Assembly (NCBI RefSeq): GCF_007859635.1
Contig: NZ_CP042306.1
Span: forward strand, 2,108,001 to 2,172,000
Length of the DNA stretch: 64,000 bases
From: Sphingomonas panacisoli
Lineage (GTDB): Bacteria; Pseudomonadota; Alphaproteobacteria; Sphingomonadales; Sphingomonadaceae
Direction of reading: 5' to 3'
The notes beneath the pieces are model-generated. The model ran no database searches. It was given only the letters and a program-made list of their open reading frames with translations, and was not told the DNA's origin. Of this stretch, positions 9,614 through 19,800 are shown piece by piece; position 1 is the stretch's first letter; every line of letters starts with the position of its first letter. The translations under genes and the position numbers were made by a program.

Positions 9614-10111
9614 CTGACCGGCGTCTATGCCGAACTCCGCGGAGAGCTACGCCGCTTTCTGATCGCGCGCTTGGGCGACGTATCGGAGGCGGAAGACGCG
9701 CTACAGGAATTGTGGATCCGCGCCAGCGCGGGTGACAGCGGTCCGATCGCCAATCCCCGGGCCTATCTCTACCGCGCCGCCCAGAATCTCGCGCTCGATG
9801 CGGTTCGCGCCCGCGCGTCCCGACAGCGGCGCGATGGCGAATGGGCCGCGACCCAGCGCGATCCGTCTTTCGCCGAGCCGGTCGATTTCATGCCCAATGC
9901 CGAAGCCGCGATGCTGGCGCGAGAGGATGCGGTCAAACTATCCGCCGCCATCGCCGCGCTGCCGGCCAAGGCTGGCGCGGTATTCCGACTGCACAAGCTC
10001 GACGGGATGCCGCACGCCGAGATCGCGTCAAGGCTCGGCATTACCCGGAGCGGTGTCGAAAAGCATATCGCGGTCGCGATGGCGCACCTGCGTCGCGCGA
10101 TGGCGGACTGA
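9614..10111 (+). CDS. ECF RNA polymerase sigma factor, FecI-like
   Basis: About 165 residues. Region 2 is seen as RRFLIARLGDVSEAEDALQELW and region 4 as KLDGMPHAEIASRLGITRSGVEKHI, the layout of FecI-type sigma factors activated by surface receptors. The start is uncertain. No ATG occurs in a useful position; TTG at 9671 would remove part of region 2, so CTG at 9614 is chosen as keeping the complete domain, and the open frame extends further upstream. It heads a trio with fecR and a TonB receptor carrying an STN domain. The receptor signals ligand binding to FecR in the periplasm, which releases the sigma factor to transcribe the receptor gene. Confidence 0.8.
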   Translation: MTGVYAELRGELRRFLIARLGDVSEAEDALQELWIRASAGDSGPIANPRAYLYRAAQNLALDAVRARASRQRRDGEWAATQRDPSFAEPVDFMPNAEAAMLAREDAVKLSAAIAALPAKAGAVFRLHKLDGMPHAEIASRLGITRSGVEKHIAVAMAHLRRAMAD

Positions 10112-10185
10112 GGTATGGCGATGGCGTACCGTCATAGCAGACAACAGCGACGGCTCGCCGGGGCAGGCGCACCGGGGGATGTGGT

Positions 10186-11136
10186 ATGAACGAGGAACCG
10201 GACGACATCGACGAAGCGGCGGCGCGCTGGCACGCGGCGCAGCATGACGACGCGATGGACTGGGACGGGTTCACGCGCTGGCTGGAGGAAGACCCGCGCC
10301 ATCGCACCGCGTACGACGCCATCGCTTTGCTGGACGCGCGGATCGACGCGGCCCTCCCCATCCTTCGGCGCCCGCAATCTGTGGAAATTCAGTCTGCTAG
10401 ACCACGTTGGCGCAGATCCGCGCGATGGGCGACGGCCGGATCGGCGGTCGCTGCGGCGGCAGTGGCTGGCCTCTTCTTCCTGTCCAACGGTTCCACGCCG
10501 CCACTGACCGTCTATCGAACCGCCCAAGGACAAGGTCGCGACGTCCAGCTCGCCGACGGATCGTCGGCCGCGATGGCGCCGGGCAGCGTGTTGCGCATAC
10601 CCGCCAAGACGGGCGATCCGATCGCGATGGAAGGCAATGCGACGTTCGACATTCGCCACGACCCGACGCGATCGGTCGAGATCCGCGCTGGTGGCTATGC
10701 GATCCGCGATATCGGCACGCGCTTCGATGTCTCGACAAGCGGTGGGATGTTGCGCGTCGCGGTCACCCAGGGGCGGGTCGCGGTTCGCTCGTTGACCGCC
10801 GGTGGCGAGGTCGAAGTGTCCGCCGGGAACGTGCTTACGGCAGTCGATCCCCAGTCCGCGCCGACGCTGGCGCCGCTCGGCGCGCGTCCGTCGAGCGGAT
10901 GGCGCAACGGCCGAATGACCTATGACGACGTCCCGCTGGGTCTCGTCGTCGCCGATATCGCGCGGTTCACGGGCAGCCCGGTGACGATCGATCCCGCCAT
11001 TGCCAAGCGGCGCTTCTCGGGCGTACTCGCGACGGGCAGTGGCGATGCGATGACCAACGCCTTGGCAGAACTGGCGAACTTGCGGAAGCGAACGGAACGC
11101 GATGCGATACGGCTTGACGGCGGCGCTGGCCGCTAG
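10186..11136 (+). CDS. FecR-family anti-sigma regulator
   Basis: A 316-residue inner-membrane regulator. The N-terminal cytoplasmic part has the DEAAARWHAAQ segment of the anti-sigma domain, a single membrane helix (AAAAVAGLFFL, about residues 86-98) follows, and the periplasmic FecR domain contains DGSSAAMAPGS and the C-terminal secretin/TonB N-terminal-like end that meets the receptor. It lies 74 bases after the sigma gene and overlaps the receptor gene by 35 bases. It should transmit the receptor's periplasmic signal to the ECF sigma factor. Confidence 0.85.
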   Translation: MNEEPDDIDEAAARWHAAQHDDAMDWDGFTRWLEEDPRHRTAYDAIALLDARIDAALPILRRPQSVEIQSARPRWRRSARWATAGSAVAAAAVAGLFFLSNGSTPPLTVYRTAQGQGRDVQLADGSSAAMAPGSVLRIPAKTGDPIAMEGNATFDIRHDPTRSVEIRAGGYAIRDIGTRFDVSTSGGMLRVAVTQGRVAVRSLTAGGEVEVSAGNVLTAVDPQSAPTLAPLGARPSSGWRNGRMTYDDVPLGLVVADIARFTGSPVTIDPAIAKRRFSGVLATGSGDAMTNALAELANLRKRTERDAIRLDGGAGR

Positions 11137-13426
11137 CGTCGCGCTTTGCCCGCAGACTGCCGAAGCCCGCGATACCAGCTATCAGGTCAGTATCGGCGCG
11201 ATCGACCTGGCCGATGCGCTGGCAACGCTGACAGCGCAAACGGGCATCTCGGTCGCGACCGATGGTCCTATCCCACGCCAGCGATCGGCCGCGGTCCGTG
11301 GCCGCATGTCGGCGCGCGAAGCACTCGACCGCATGCTGCGGGGTAGCGACCTGCGCGCCGTTCGGGCGGGCGAGCTGACGTATCGCATCGTCCGCCGCAA
11401 GCATCTTGCTCGCACCGTCAGCGCGCCGGAGCCCGACGATGCCGTAGGACCTGACATCGTCATCACGGCGCGCAAACAATCGGAAGCCCTGTCGAAGGTC
11501 GCAGCACCCGTCGCAGTCTATGTACCCGACGACAATGGCCGCCCCGGCGTCGAAACCGGTAGCCGCGCCGTCGCTACCGGCACCGAGGGGCTGACGCTGA
11601 CCAACACGACGCCGGGCCGCGACCGTCTGTTCATTCGCGGCATCGCGGACAGCCCGTTCAATGGGTTCAGCCAATCGACGGTGAGCATCCAGGTCGATGA
11701 CGGCCGCACGACCTACGACGCGCCGGACCCCGGTTTGCGACTAGTCGATATCGCGCGAGTCGAAGTGCTTAAGGGACCGCAAGGCCCGCTCTACGGGACT
11801 GGCGCGTTGGGAGGGGTGTTTCGGATCGTTACCAACCGGCCGGTGCTTGGCGTTGCCATCGGCGAGGGTAGTCTCGGCTTTTCCTCGGTGTCCGCCGGGG
11901 GCCTGGGCGGCGACAGCGAAGCGATGGTCAACGTGCCGCTGGTAAGCGACAGGATCGCCGCGCGCGTCGTCGCCTATGCGGCGGCCGACGGCGGCTGGAT
12001 CGACGACGCTAGCGGGAAACGCAATGCCAACCGATCGCTGACCTATGGCGGCCGCGCGATGCTGCGGATCGCACCCGCCGACGGATGGACCGTCGATCTG
12101 ACCGGCCTGTTCCAATCGGTGAGCGCCCGGGACAGCCAATATGTCGATCGCGACGCCGACGACTTGACCCGCAGCGTTCCGATCCGCGAGCCGCGAGTCG
12201 GTCGCGTACGGATGACGCAAGGCACGATCGCCGGGCCAATCGGCACATTGCAGCTGACCGCCGCGACCAGCTTAACATGGCAGGATCAGGACGATTTGTT
12301 CGATGCGACCGTGTCGGCCGCCGCTCTCGGCACGACCGGTCCCACCACGTATCGGGACCTGCGCGCCTATCGCGTGTTCGATCAGGAAGTGCGATTGTCG
12401 TCGTCGTCAGACGCGCGTTTTTCGTGGGTGGTCGGCGCTTCCTATCTGGCCGCGGTGACGCGCGCCTCGGGGATCCTTTCCAGCGCTACACAGCCGGCTG
12501 CGCCCTTCTTCGAACTCCATCGCAAGGTCACCGAAGCGGCCTTGTTCGCCGACGGATCGTTCGACCTCTCTTCACGCCTGCGCCTCGCGACCGGCGTCCG
12601 TGTCTTCCGCGCCACCACCGACGATGAACGGACGGAAGACATCAGCCAGGCGGTTCGCAGCAAATCGCTGCCGGGAGTCACGCCCAGCGCATCCCTGTCC
12701 TACCAGTTCGCCGCCAACCGCGTCGTATATCTGCGCGTCGGCACGGCCCTGCGCCCCGGCGGGATCGACCAGGCCAACCTCAAGACAGGCCGCTACGATG
12801 CGGATCAGGTGACGAGTATCGATCTGGGTACGCGACTGCGCCTCGACGGCGGCCGACTCTCGCTCGACGGCGGCGTATTCGCGTCGAGCTGGCACGATAT
12901 CCAGTCGGACTATCTCGAGCCCACGGGGCTGATCGCCACCCGCAACGCGGGAACCGCGGCGAACATCGGCGGCGAGATATCGGCGGATTGGCAACCGGGC
13001 AGCTGGCGGCTGAAGGCCGGCGCGACTTGGCAACGGCCGCGGCTGACCCGCGGCGTCGATGGTAGCGACCTTCCCACCGACCGCCGCCTGCCGGTGGTGC
13101 CCGATGTCGCCGCGCGCATCTATATTCGCCGCGACTTCAGCATCGGCGAATGGCGTGTCTCTCCGCAGATCGCCGCCAATCTGACCGGCGCGTCGCGCCT
13201 GAGCTTCGATGCCGGGCTCGACCGACGCATCCCCGGCTATGTCGTCGGCCGGGCCGGGGTCGCCGCCGATCGCGACGGCCTGGTCATTCGGCTCGATGTG
13301 GACAACGTGCTCGATGGCCGCGCGGATACGTTCGCGTTCGGCAATCCGTTCTCGATCGGCTCGATCCGTCAATACACGCCCTTGCGGCCAAGGACGTTCA
13401 GCGTATCGCTGTCGAAACGCTTCTAG
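11102..13426 (+). CDS. TonB-dependent receptor with STN signalling domain
   Basis: A 774-residue outer-membrane transducer. After a signal peptide (cut near TAEARD) come an STN domain (about residues 20-95: VSIGAIDLADALATLTAQTG), the plug (DIVITARK, then VEVLKGPQGPLYGTGALGG) and a 22-strand barrel ending in the aromatic residue of SVSLSKRF. The STN domain marks it as the signalling partner of FecR/FecI rather than a plain importer. The ligand cannot be read from sequence; siderophores and ferric complexes are usual for such trios. ATG at 11102 lies inside the end of fecR, indicating translational coupling. Confidence 0.87.
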   Translation: MRYGLTAALAASVALCPQTAEARDTSYQVSIGAIDLADALATLTAQTGISVATDGPIPRQRSAAVRGRMSAREALDRMLRGSDLRAVRAGELTYRIVRRKHLARTVSAPEPDDAVGPDIVITARKQSEALSKVAAPVAVYVPDDNGRPGVETGSRAVATGTEGLTLTNTTPGRDRLFIRGIADSPFNGFSQSTVSIQVDDGRTTYDAPDPGLRLVDIARVEVLKGPQGPLYGTGALGGVFRIVTNRPVLGVAIGEGSLGFSSVSAGGLGGDSEAMVNVPLVSDRIAARVVAYAAADGGWIDDASGKRNANRSLTYGGRAMLRIAPADGWTVDLTGLFQSVSARDSQYVDRDADDLTRSVPIREPRVGRVRMTQGTIAGPIGTLQLTAATSLTWQDQDDLFDATVSAAALGTTGPTTYRDLRAYRVFDQEVRLSSSSDARFSWVVGASYLAAVTRASGILSSATQPAAPFFELHRKVTEAALFADGSFDLSSRLRLATGVRVFRATTDDERTEDISQAVRSKSLPGVTPSASLSYQFAANRVVYLRVGTALRPGGIDQANLKTGRYDADQVTSIDLGTRLRLDGGRLSLDGGVFASSWHDIQSDYLEPTGLIATRNAGTAANIGGEISADWQPGSWRLKAGATWQRPRLTRGVDGSDLPTDRRLPVVPDVAARIYIRRDFSIGEWRVSPQIAANLTGASRLSFDAGLDRRIPGYVVGRAGVAADRDGLVIRLDVDNVLDGRADTFAFGNPFSIGSIRQYTPLRPRTFSVSLSKRF

Positions 13427-13479
13427 GAATTTGCCGCCAGCGGACTGCGGTCCCCGACTTTCGCGCCGTCGTAAGGGCG

Positions 13480-14256
13480 ATGGTCCAAGCCTCCTCTCAA
13501 AATCCCCAAGTCCGCCGCCTGATCGTGTCGATCCACGACGTATCGCCGCGCCACGAGGGCGCGATCGATCGGTTGCAGGAGCAGCTCGAACGCCATGGCG
13601 CACGCACGCCGGCAATGCTGGTCGTCCCCAATTTCTGGGGCGAGGCGCCGATCGTCCGTGGCACGCCGTTTGCCACGCGTCTTCGCGAATGGGCCGATCG
13701 CGGCATCGAGATGTTCCTGCACGGATCGGAACATCGCGACACGTCGCGGCATGACGGTTGGATAAAACGGCTCAAGGCCAATCACATGACCGCCGGGGAA
13801 GGCGAGTTCCTGGGATTGAGCGGTGTCGAAGCGGCCACGCGTATCGCAATGGGTCGCACGCTGATCGAGGACATTATCGGCCAGCCCGTCGCGGGATTCG
13901 TCGCGCCGGCATGGTTGTACGGCCCAGGCGCGATCGACGCGTTGCAGAGCGCCGATATCGGCATCGTCGAGGATCATTGGCGCGTATGGGACGCCGGCAG
14001 CGGCCGGACGCTGGCACGGTCGCCGGTGATAACCTGGGCGACGCGAACGCCGGTGCGTCAAAAGTCGTCGCTTGCGGTGGCGGCGATCGTGCGGTCGATC
14101 CCCGGACCGCGCGTGATGCGTCTGGCCGTGCATCCTGGCGATGTCGGGTCGGATCGCGTCCGGCGGAGCATATCGAGGACGCTCGATACGCTCCGCCGTC
14201 ATCGCGCGATCAGTCGATACGCCGATCTCGTCGACGATACGCGCTCCGCCGCCTGA
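13480..14256 (+). CDS. DUF2334 polysaccharide-deacetylase-like protein
   Basis: A 258-residue protein of the DUF2334 branch of the NodB/polysaccharide deacetylase superfamily. The motif IVSIHDVSPRHEGAIDRL (about residues 14-31) contains the HDVSP signature, and MFLHGSEHRD carries candidate metal histidines. No signal peptide is seen, so it may act in the cytoplasm on a sugar or lipid-linked glycan. ATG at 13480 is preceded by AAGGG at short distance; the open frame continues upstream into the receptor gene but that part is only overlap. It begins a co-directional run with the polytopic membrane protein and the DUF2141 gene. Confidence 0.75.
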   Translation: MVQASSQNPQVRRLIVSIHDVSPRHEGAIDRLQEQLERHGARTPAMLVVPNFWGEAPIVRGTPFATRLREWADRGIEMFLHGSEHRDTSRHDGWIKRLKANHMTAGEGEFLGLSGVEAATRIAMGRTLIEDIIGQPVAGFVAPAWLYGPGAIDALQSADIGIVEDHWRVWDAGSGRTLARSPVITWATRTPVRQKSSLAVAAIVRSIPGPRVMRLAVHPGDVGSDRVRRSISRTLDTLRRHRAISRYADLVDDTRSAA

Positions 14257-14286
14257 CCCCAAACGGTTCCTCTCGCGAAAGTCCCC

Positions 14287-15219
14287 ATGCTGCAGTCTCT
14301 CGACGTTCCCATAAACCGCTCGCCACGTGACATCGGCGCGATGCTGATAGCGCCCTCGACCGGCCGCAACATCATCCGCAATTGGGGGGGCGTCGTCGTA
14401 TCGCTCGCGATCCTCGCCGCCGTCGCGATCCGCGTTCAGGGCGTCGATTTCGTCAAGATCATGTCGATCGCGCCGGGTGTGTCATTATTCTGGCCGGCGT
14501 TCCTTTGTTTCTATGCGCTCGTCCCGCTGTCGCACTGGGTCATCTATCGACGTCTGTGGGGCCTGCCCATCGGGGGGATCGTCCCGTTGCTGCGAAAGCA
14601 AGTCGCGAACGAGATCGTGTTTGGCTATTCGGGAGAAGCGCATTTCTACTTCTGGGCGCGGCAGCACGCCGGCCTGACCGGGTCGCCGTTCGGCGCGATC
14701 AAGGACGTGTCGGTGATGTCGGCGATCGCCGGCAACGTAGCGACCCTCTTCCTCATGATCGTCATGGCGCCGACCCTCGCCGGATTCATGACCGGTCCGC
14801 TGGCGACGACGTTCCAGCTTTCCGTCGCGGTGATCGTCATCTTCTCGTTGTTGCCGTTCGTCTTTCGTCGCCGCCTGTTCTCGCTGTCCGCGCCGGCGCT
14901 GCGGATGGTTTTTACCGTCCACATGGTCAGAATCGCGCTCACGCTCGGACTGTCGGCGGCGATGTGGCATTTCCTGCTGCCCGACATTGCCGTCGGCGTG
15001 TGGCTCGCCCTCGCCACGCTGAAGATGATGATCTCGCGGCTTCCGTTGATCGCCAACAAGGACATTCTGTTCGCTGCCGCGACGATGCTGCTGCTTGGCA
15101 AGAATGCCGACGCTTCCGCGGCGATCGCCTTTACCACCAGCTTGACGCTGGTCGCGCACCTTGTCGTCGGCGCGTCGACCGGGCTGGCCAGCCTGACCGA
15201 ACGGAGCAATGCGGCGTGA
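14287..15219 (+). CDS. polytopic inner-membrane protein, possibly LPG-synthase-TM-like
   Basis: A 310-residue protein with roughly seven or eight hydrophobic helices. The arrangement and the segment EIVFGYSGEAHFYFWARQ recall the membrane part of lysylphosphatidylglycerol synthase/flippase-type proteins, but no diagnostic motif is certain. It lies 30 bases after the DUF2334 gene and shares a GTGA overlap with the DUF2141 gene, so the three are probably co-transcribed. With the deacetylase-like enzyme, the nearby glycosyltransferase and MlaA it may serve envelope lipid or glycan handling. Function is inferred only from this setting. Confidence 0.55.
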   Translation: MLQSLDVPINRSPRDIGAMLIAPSTGRNIIRNWGGVVVSLAILAAVAIRVQGVDFVKIMSIAPGVSLFWPAFLCFYALVPLSHWVIYRRLWGLPIGGIVPLLRKQVANEIVFGYSGEAHFYFWARQHAGLTGSPFGAIKDVSVMSAIAGNVATLFLMIVMAPTLAGFMTGPLATTFQLSVAVIVIFSLLPFVFRRRLFSLSAPALRMVFTVHMVRIALTLGLSAAMWHFLLPDIAVGVWLALATLKMMISRLPLIANKDILFAAATMLLLGKNADASAAIAFTTSLTLVAHLVVGASTGLASLTERSNAA

Positions 15220-15731
15220 TCCCTGTCGCCCTACTGTTGCTCGCGGGCACGGGCGAGCTGCCGCCGTCGACGCCGGATTTGGGCAAGGCTGGCGCCCCAT
15301 GCCGGCCCGGTGAGACCGGCCCCGCCGCCGTCATCGAGGTCGTTGGGCTGCGCGATCGCGCCGGGTTGCTGAAGGTCGAACTCTACCCGGCAAATGACGG
15401 CGACTTCCTGGCCGACGACAACGTCCTGATCGGTACGGGCAAGGTGTTCCGGCGGGTCGAGGTCCGCACGCCCCAGAACGGCCCGGTCACCCTATGCATT
15501 CGCGCACCCGCCGCCGGAACCTACGCGATCAGCGTGCTGCACGATCGCGACGCCAATCATCGGTTCGGCGTGTCGATCGACGGGATCGGATTTTCCCGCA
15601 ACCCGAAACTGGGATGGTCGAAGCCTGCCGCTCAATCGGTCGCTCTCGGTATCGGACCGAAACCGACGCGGACGACGATCGTCATGAACTATCGGCGCGG
15701 GCTGTTCAGCTTCGGCCCGATCGCCAAATAA
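15216..15731 (+). CDS. DUF2141 domain-containing secreted protein
   Basis: A 171-residue protein starting at GTG 15216, which overlaps the previous stop (GTGA). A short hydrophobic leader (PVALLLLAGTG) precedes a single beta-sandwich DUF2141 domain. Typical motifs are YAISVLHDRDANHRF and GIGFSRNPK. Proteins of this family are exported and common in proteobacteria and Bacteroidetes, with no known activity. It is the last gene of the plus-strand run; MlaA converges on it with no gap (stops at 15731 and 15732). Confidence 0.75.
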   Translation: MIPVALLLLAGTGELPPSTPDLGKAGAPCRPGETGPAAVIEVVGLRDRAGLLKVELYPANDGDFLADDNVLIGTGKVFRRVEVRTPQNGPVTLCIRAPAAGTYAISVLHDRDANHRFGVSIDGIGFSRNPKLGWSKPAAQSVALGIGPKPTRTTIVMNYRRGLFSFGPIAK

Positions 15732-16649
15732 TCATCGCTTCATCGGCGGTGCGCCGGTCTCGTCGATCGCGGGATCGGGAAGAGTCGGTTTGCCGCGCAG
15801 CTGGTCGATCTCGGCTTGGCGGCGCTTAAGATAGAAATCGCGCGCCGCGTCGTAGTCATTCGCCGGGCTATCGCGCAACATGCGGATACGGCCGTCGATC
15901 TCCGCGCGGTGATCCAGCCCCCGCACGACGCCGGTCGAAATGTTGAACGCCGGACTGGTAAACGGCTTGCCGATACGGATCGGCAGAAACAGTCGGTCGA
16001 TGAAACCGGCGGTCAGGTCACGCAACGTCGTGGGCCCGATCAGCGGCACATAGAAGAACGGACCAGGCTTCACACCGTAAAAGCCCAACGTATCGGCGAA
16101 CCCATTGGCGCGCCGCGGCAGTTCGAACGGCCGACGCTTCGCGACGTCGACCAGCCCGGCGGCGCCGACCGTCGTGTTGATCGTAAAGCGCGCGAGCGTT
16201 TCGGCCGCCTTGCCGAACTTGTGCTGCAGCACGAAGTTGAAAAACACGACCGGCTCGTGAAGGTTGTAGAAGAAATTGCGGATGCCGCTCCGGATCGGAT
16301 CGGGGACGATACGCTTGTAGGCCAGCGCCGCGGGACCGCCGATCGCCCGGTCCATCGCCGCCGTCGCCGCGAACGACTGAGCGTTGACCGTTGCGAGCGG
16401 ATCGGCCGGATTGCGCGTTCGCGCGACGACGATGATGTCGCCCTCTTCGACCGGCCGCTCGGACGGCTGCGTGGTCTGGCCGCTTATATCGGCTGGCGAC
16501 GGAACGGGTTTTAACCCGCCTCCAACGGAGTCAGGTGACGTCGCTTGCTCGCCGACGACAGCCGGAGGCAAGTCGGGATTGGCTTTCGCAGCGGTGCCGG
16601 GCGACGTCGTCGACAGTAGAGCCGTCGCGATCAGCGCGGGGACGTTCAT
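15732..16649 (-). CDS. mlaA: MlaA family protein (outer-membrane lipid asymmetry)
   Basis: A 305-residue VacJ/MlaA-type protein. Hallmarks are GIRNFFYNLHEPVVFFNF, the RFTINTTVGAAGLVDVA segment and the long GFADTLGFYGVKPGPFFYVP motif followed by GPTTLRD. MlaA removes mislocalised phospholipids from the outer leaflet and passes them to the Mla pathway. The N-terminus is a signal peptide with no cysteine lipobox, unlike E. coli MlaA, and is followed by a low-complexity proline/threonine region of about 70 residues. ATG at 16649 is chosen over an upstream in-frame ATG at 16712 because the leader starts there. No other mla genes are in the window. Confidence 0.8.
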   Translation of the reverse strand: MNVPALIATALLSTTSPGTAAKANPDLPPAVVGEQATSPDSVGGGLKPVPSPADISGQTTQPSERPVEEGDIIVVARTRNPADPLATVNAQSFAATAAMDRAIGGPAALAYKRIVPDPIRSGIRNFFYNLHEPVVFFNFVLQHKFGKAAETLARFTINTTVGAAGLVDVAKRRPFELPRRANGFADTLGFYGVKPGPFFYVPLIGPTTLRDLTAGFIDRLFLPIRIGKPFTSPAFNISTGVVRGLDHRAEIDGRIRMLRDSPANDYDAARDFYLKRRQAEIDQLRGKPTLPDPAIDETGAPPMKR

Positions 16650-16795
16650 CGGCCGATCCGCCAATGACCGGTTGTCGTGGCGATCATGTCGTCCGCTCCT
16701 CATGGGGTACAACCATAAGACGCAGGCGACGGGGCGTTCCGCAGGTGCCGCGACGGATTTACCTGCGGCCCGCCCATGCTCGGGCGATGATGCGA

Positions 16796-16830
16796 CGACA
16801 AGCGGCGGCCAGGGGAGCCGCCGCTTGTCG
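16796..16830 (-). terminator. strong 13-bp hairpin after TonB receptor gene
   Basis: CGACAAGCGGCGG (16796-16808) pairs perfectly with 16818-16830 across a 9-base loop, 24 bases beyond the receptor stop at 16854. There is no clear T-run on the minus strand and only a short TTTT on the plus strand, so it may act as a weak terminator or as a 3' end stabiliser. Confidence 0.5.
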
Positions 16831-16853
16831 CGCCCCCTTTTAGGCGGACGATC

Positions 16854-19800
16854 CTAGAACTTCAGTTGAGCGGAAATGTAGATCAGCCGGCCGATCGCAC
16901 CATAGGTCGATATGTCGGTATTGTTCTCGCCCCGCCATGCCGTGGCGCCCGCGTTCGCCCCGGCCGCAGGGTTGATGTTGGTCGAGATCGGCGGCATCCG
17001 GTCGAACAGATTGTTGACGCCGGCGGTCAGCCTGAACCCGTTACCCACAGGATCCTTGTTCGACGACCAGCTCGCCCGCAAGTCCCAGGACGAGAACGCG
17101 GCCACGTGTCCCTTGATATATTGCACGTTGCCGGCGTTGTAGGGGACGAAGAAGCTCGATCCGCCCGCGCCGATGTCGCGCACGGGGCCGATATAGGTAT
17201 TGGCCACACCCAGTCCCCACTGCCCCATCGACCAGTCGAGCGAGGTGTACATGCGCAACTTCGGCAACGTGCCCTGCGCCCCGCCGCCCTGCGTGGTGTA
17301 GCCGTCGAACCGATAGGCAAGCTGGGTCGGCGCGACCGTGCTGCCCGTCACCGGCAGCGCCTGATTCCGGAAGCTGAGCAGCACCGCCGCCTGGTTCAGG
17401 AAGCTGAGCGTGCCCGCTCCACCCAGACTGAGGTCGTAACTCGTGGTGAAGTTCAGGCTGCGAACCTTGGTGATGCCCAGGTTGGTGAAGCGATCGACGA
17501 CGTACAGGTTACCGAACGTGTTCGGCGAGGTCGCGTTGGCGGCGTTCGCGAGATACGTGCCGAGCGCCCCCGGGGTAGCGAACGCAGCATTGGTGGCACC
17601 GGTCAGACCGGGAAAGTTGCCGAGCGCGATGTTACTGTAGAACAGCGAGTTGGACCCGTTCAGATTGACGTCGCTGAAGATGTTGTTGAACCCGATCCCG
17701 CCGGGCAGACCACCTACATCGACGCGGTTATATTCGGCATCGAATTTCAGGCCGGGAATGGCGTCGGGCTTGAGCACGATACCGAATGACCAAGAGGTCG
17801 ATTTGGCCGGTTTGACGTTCGAATTGTTCCCGTCCTCGGCGTTGAAGGTGTAGTTCAGCGCGCCCGGAATGCCGGCATTGCCGATCGGCCCTTGCGAGGT
17901 GCGGAAGTTGATCGGGCCGCCCAGCGCGTACAGCGACGGCGCGGTGAACGACTTGGCGTAATTGCCGCGGATCGTGATCTGGTGCGCGATCGGTTGCCAG
18001 CGGAAGCCGATCTTGGGAACGGTCGAACTGCCGATCCCGCTATAGTTTTCGTGCCGGATCGCGCCGACGATATCGAAATTGTAGAAACCGGGAATATTCG
18101 TGCTGTCGCTCGTCAGCGGGATGCGCAATTCGGCGAATTCGGCGGTGACGGTGCGAGATGCCTTGAACGGATCGACGATAAGGCCACCCTGCGTCAGGCT
18201 CTGGACGGCCGTCGCGAGCGTGCCGTCGACGTGGACGTAGTTCATCGCGTTTGGCGCGCCGGAAATCTTCTCCCGCCGCCACGATCCGCCGATCGCGAAC
18301 TCGATCGGGCCGCCGGGCAATTTCAGGAAAGAGCCCGTAAGCTTGGCATCGGCGGTATCGATCATGCTGCGGCCATGGATGACCTCGTCGGTCAGCACGT
18401 TGGTGAGCGACGCCGGATTGACCGCGCTGGCACGCGAGAACGGATCGAGCGCCGGCTGGCAAACCGCCGCCCCGCTAGCCAGCGATGTCACCCGGCTGAA
18501 CGTGCCGCCCGCGGTTGCGACACAGGCCGAGTTGAACCCGCCAGTCACCGCCGGCAGCAAATTGTTGCGGTAGATGATGTTCGCGATCGTCTGGTCGATC
18601 GTGTTTTCGCTATGCGTGTAGGCGACTTCCCAGCCGCCGCCCTTGCCGAGCGCCGCAACCTGTCCGTTGAACCCGATCGTGCCGCGATAGCTGTCTTCGC
18701 GAGTCCTGTAGGTCGGCGGGTTTGCCGTACTGCCGAACGTGACCGCGGTCGCGGCGGTGAACGGGTTGAACGGCGCGCCGGCCGGCACCGTCACGCCGAG
18801 CGTCACGGGAATGAATCGCGTGAAATTGTCGTTCCGCGCGAACTGGAAGTCGCCGAACAACTGCACGGCGCCATCGCCCGTCAGATCGGCGCGCAGCGTT
18901 ACCGCGATGGCCGTTTGCTCCTGGCCGAGCAGCAAAGTATTGAACTGCGACAGGTCATACGTCCCGCCGATCCCAGTACCGGGCGCGGTTGCAACGGTCG
19001 CTCCCGCATTCAGATATTGAGGATCGGTCGCCGGACTGGCGTAGCCCCCGCCCAGCGTCGGGCTCGACACGCCGGGCGCAAGATAGAAATTGCCGATCGA
19101 TCCCGGCACGGCGGTTCCGGTCGAGTAGAACGGCGACGAGAAGCGGCGCTGGTTCTGATAAAGCGGGTCGGACTTGGAATAGCTGGCAGAGGCCGTGATG
19201 TTGACGTTCTTGGCGATATTGATGCCCGCGGTAAGTCCGGCGCTGCGCTCGTTATAGCCCGACGCGCCGCCGTAACGGACATTGGCCTGCACACCCTGAT
19301 AGTTCGACTTGAGGATGATGTTGACCACGCCACCGATCGCATCTGACCCGTAAATTGCCGATGCGCCGTCGGTCAGCACTTCGACCCGTTCGATCGCGTC
19401 GGGCGGGATCTCGGCGACATTGACGAACACCTTGCCGTTGACGCCGGAGATCGCGCTCGGTGCGACGCGACGGCCGTTGACCAGTACCAGCGTGTCCAGA
19501 TTGCGGACCTGGATCGACGACCCGCCAGCCGTCCGCTGGTTGTTGTTGTTCGCGTTGGCGTTGCCCGTCGAACTGCGCCCGGAAAAAGCCGGCACGGTCT
19601 TGCGCAGGATTTCGAGAACGTTGGTGGCGACGCCGCTTTTCTGGATCGAAGCACTATCGACGATCGTCACCGGTACCGCGAGGCGATCTGGCGGCGTCGG
19701 AATGGCAGAACCGGTGACGACGATGTCGGGCTGACTGGGGGCAGCCTGATCGTCGGCCGGCGCCGTCGTCTGTGCGTCGGCCGGCTTGCCGCCCGGTGCG

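Noticed and set aside
12572..13615. Long minus-strand open frame opposite the STN receptor gene
   Set aside because: Arg/Ala/Gly-rich translation without domains, produced by high GC opposite a clear TonB receptor; no Shine-Dalgarno.
16866..19346. Two long plus-strand open frames opposite the large TonB receptor
   Set aside because: No recognisable motifs and Arg-rich; the receptor on the other strand has full family features.
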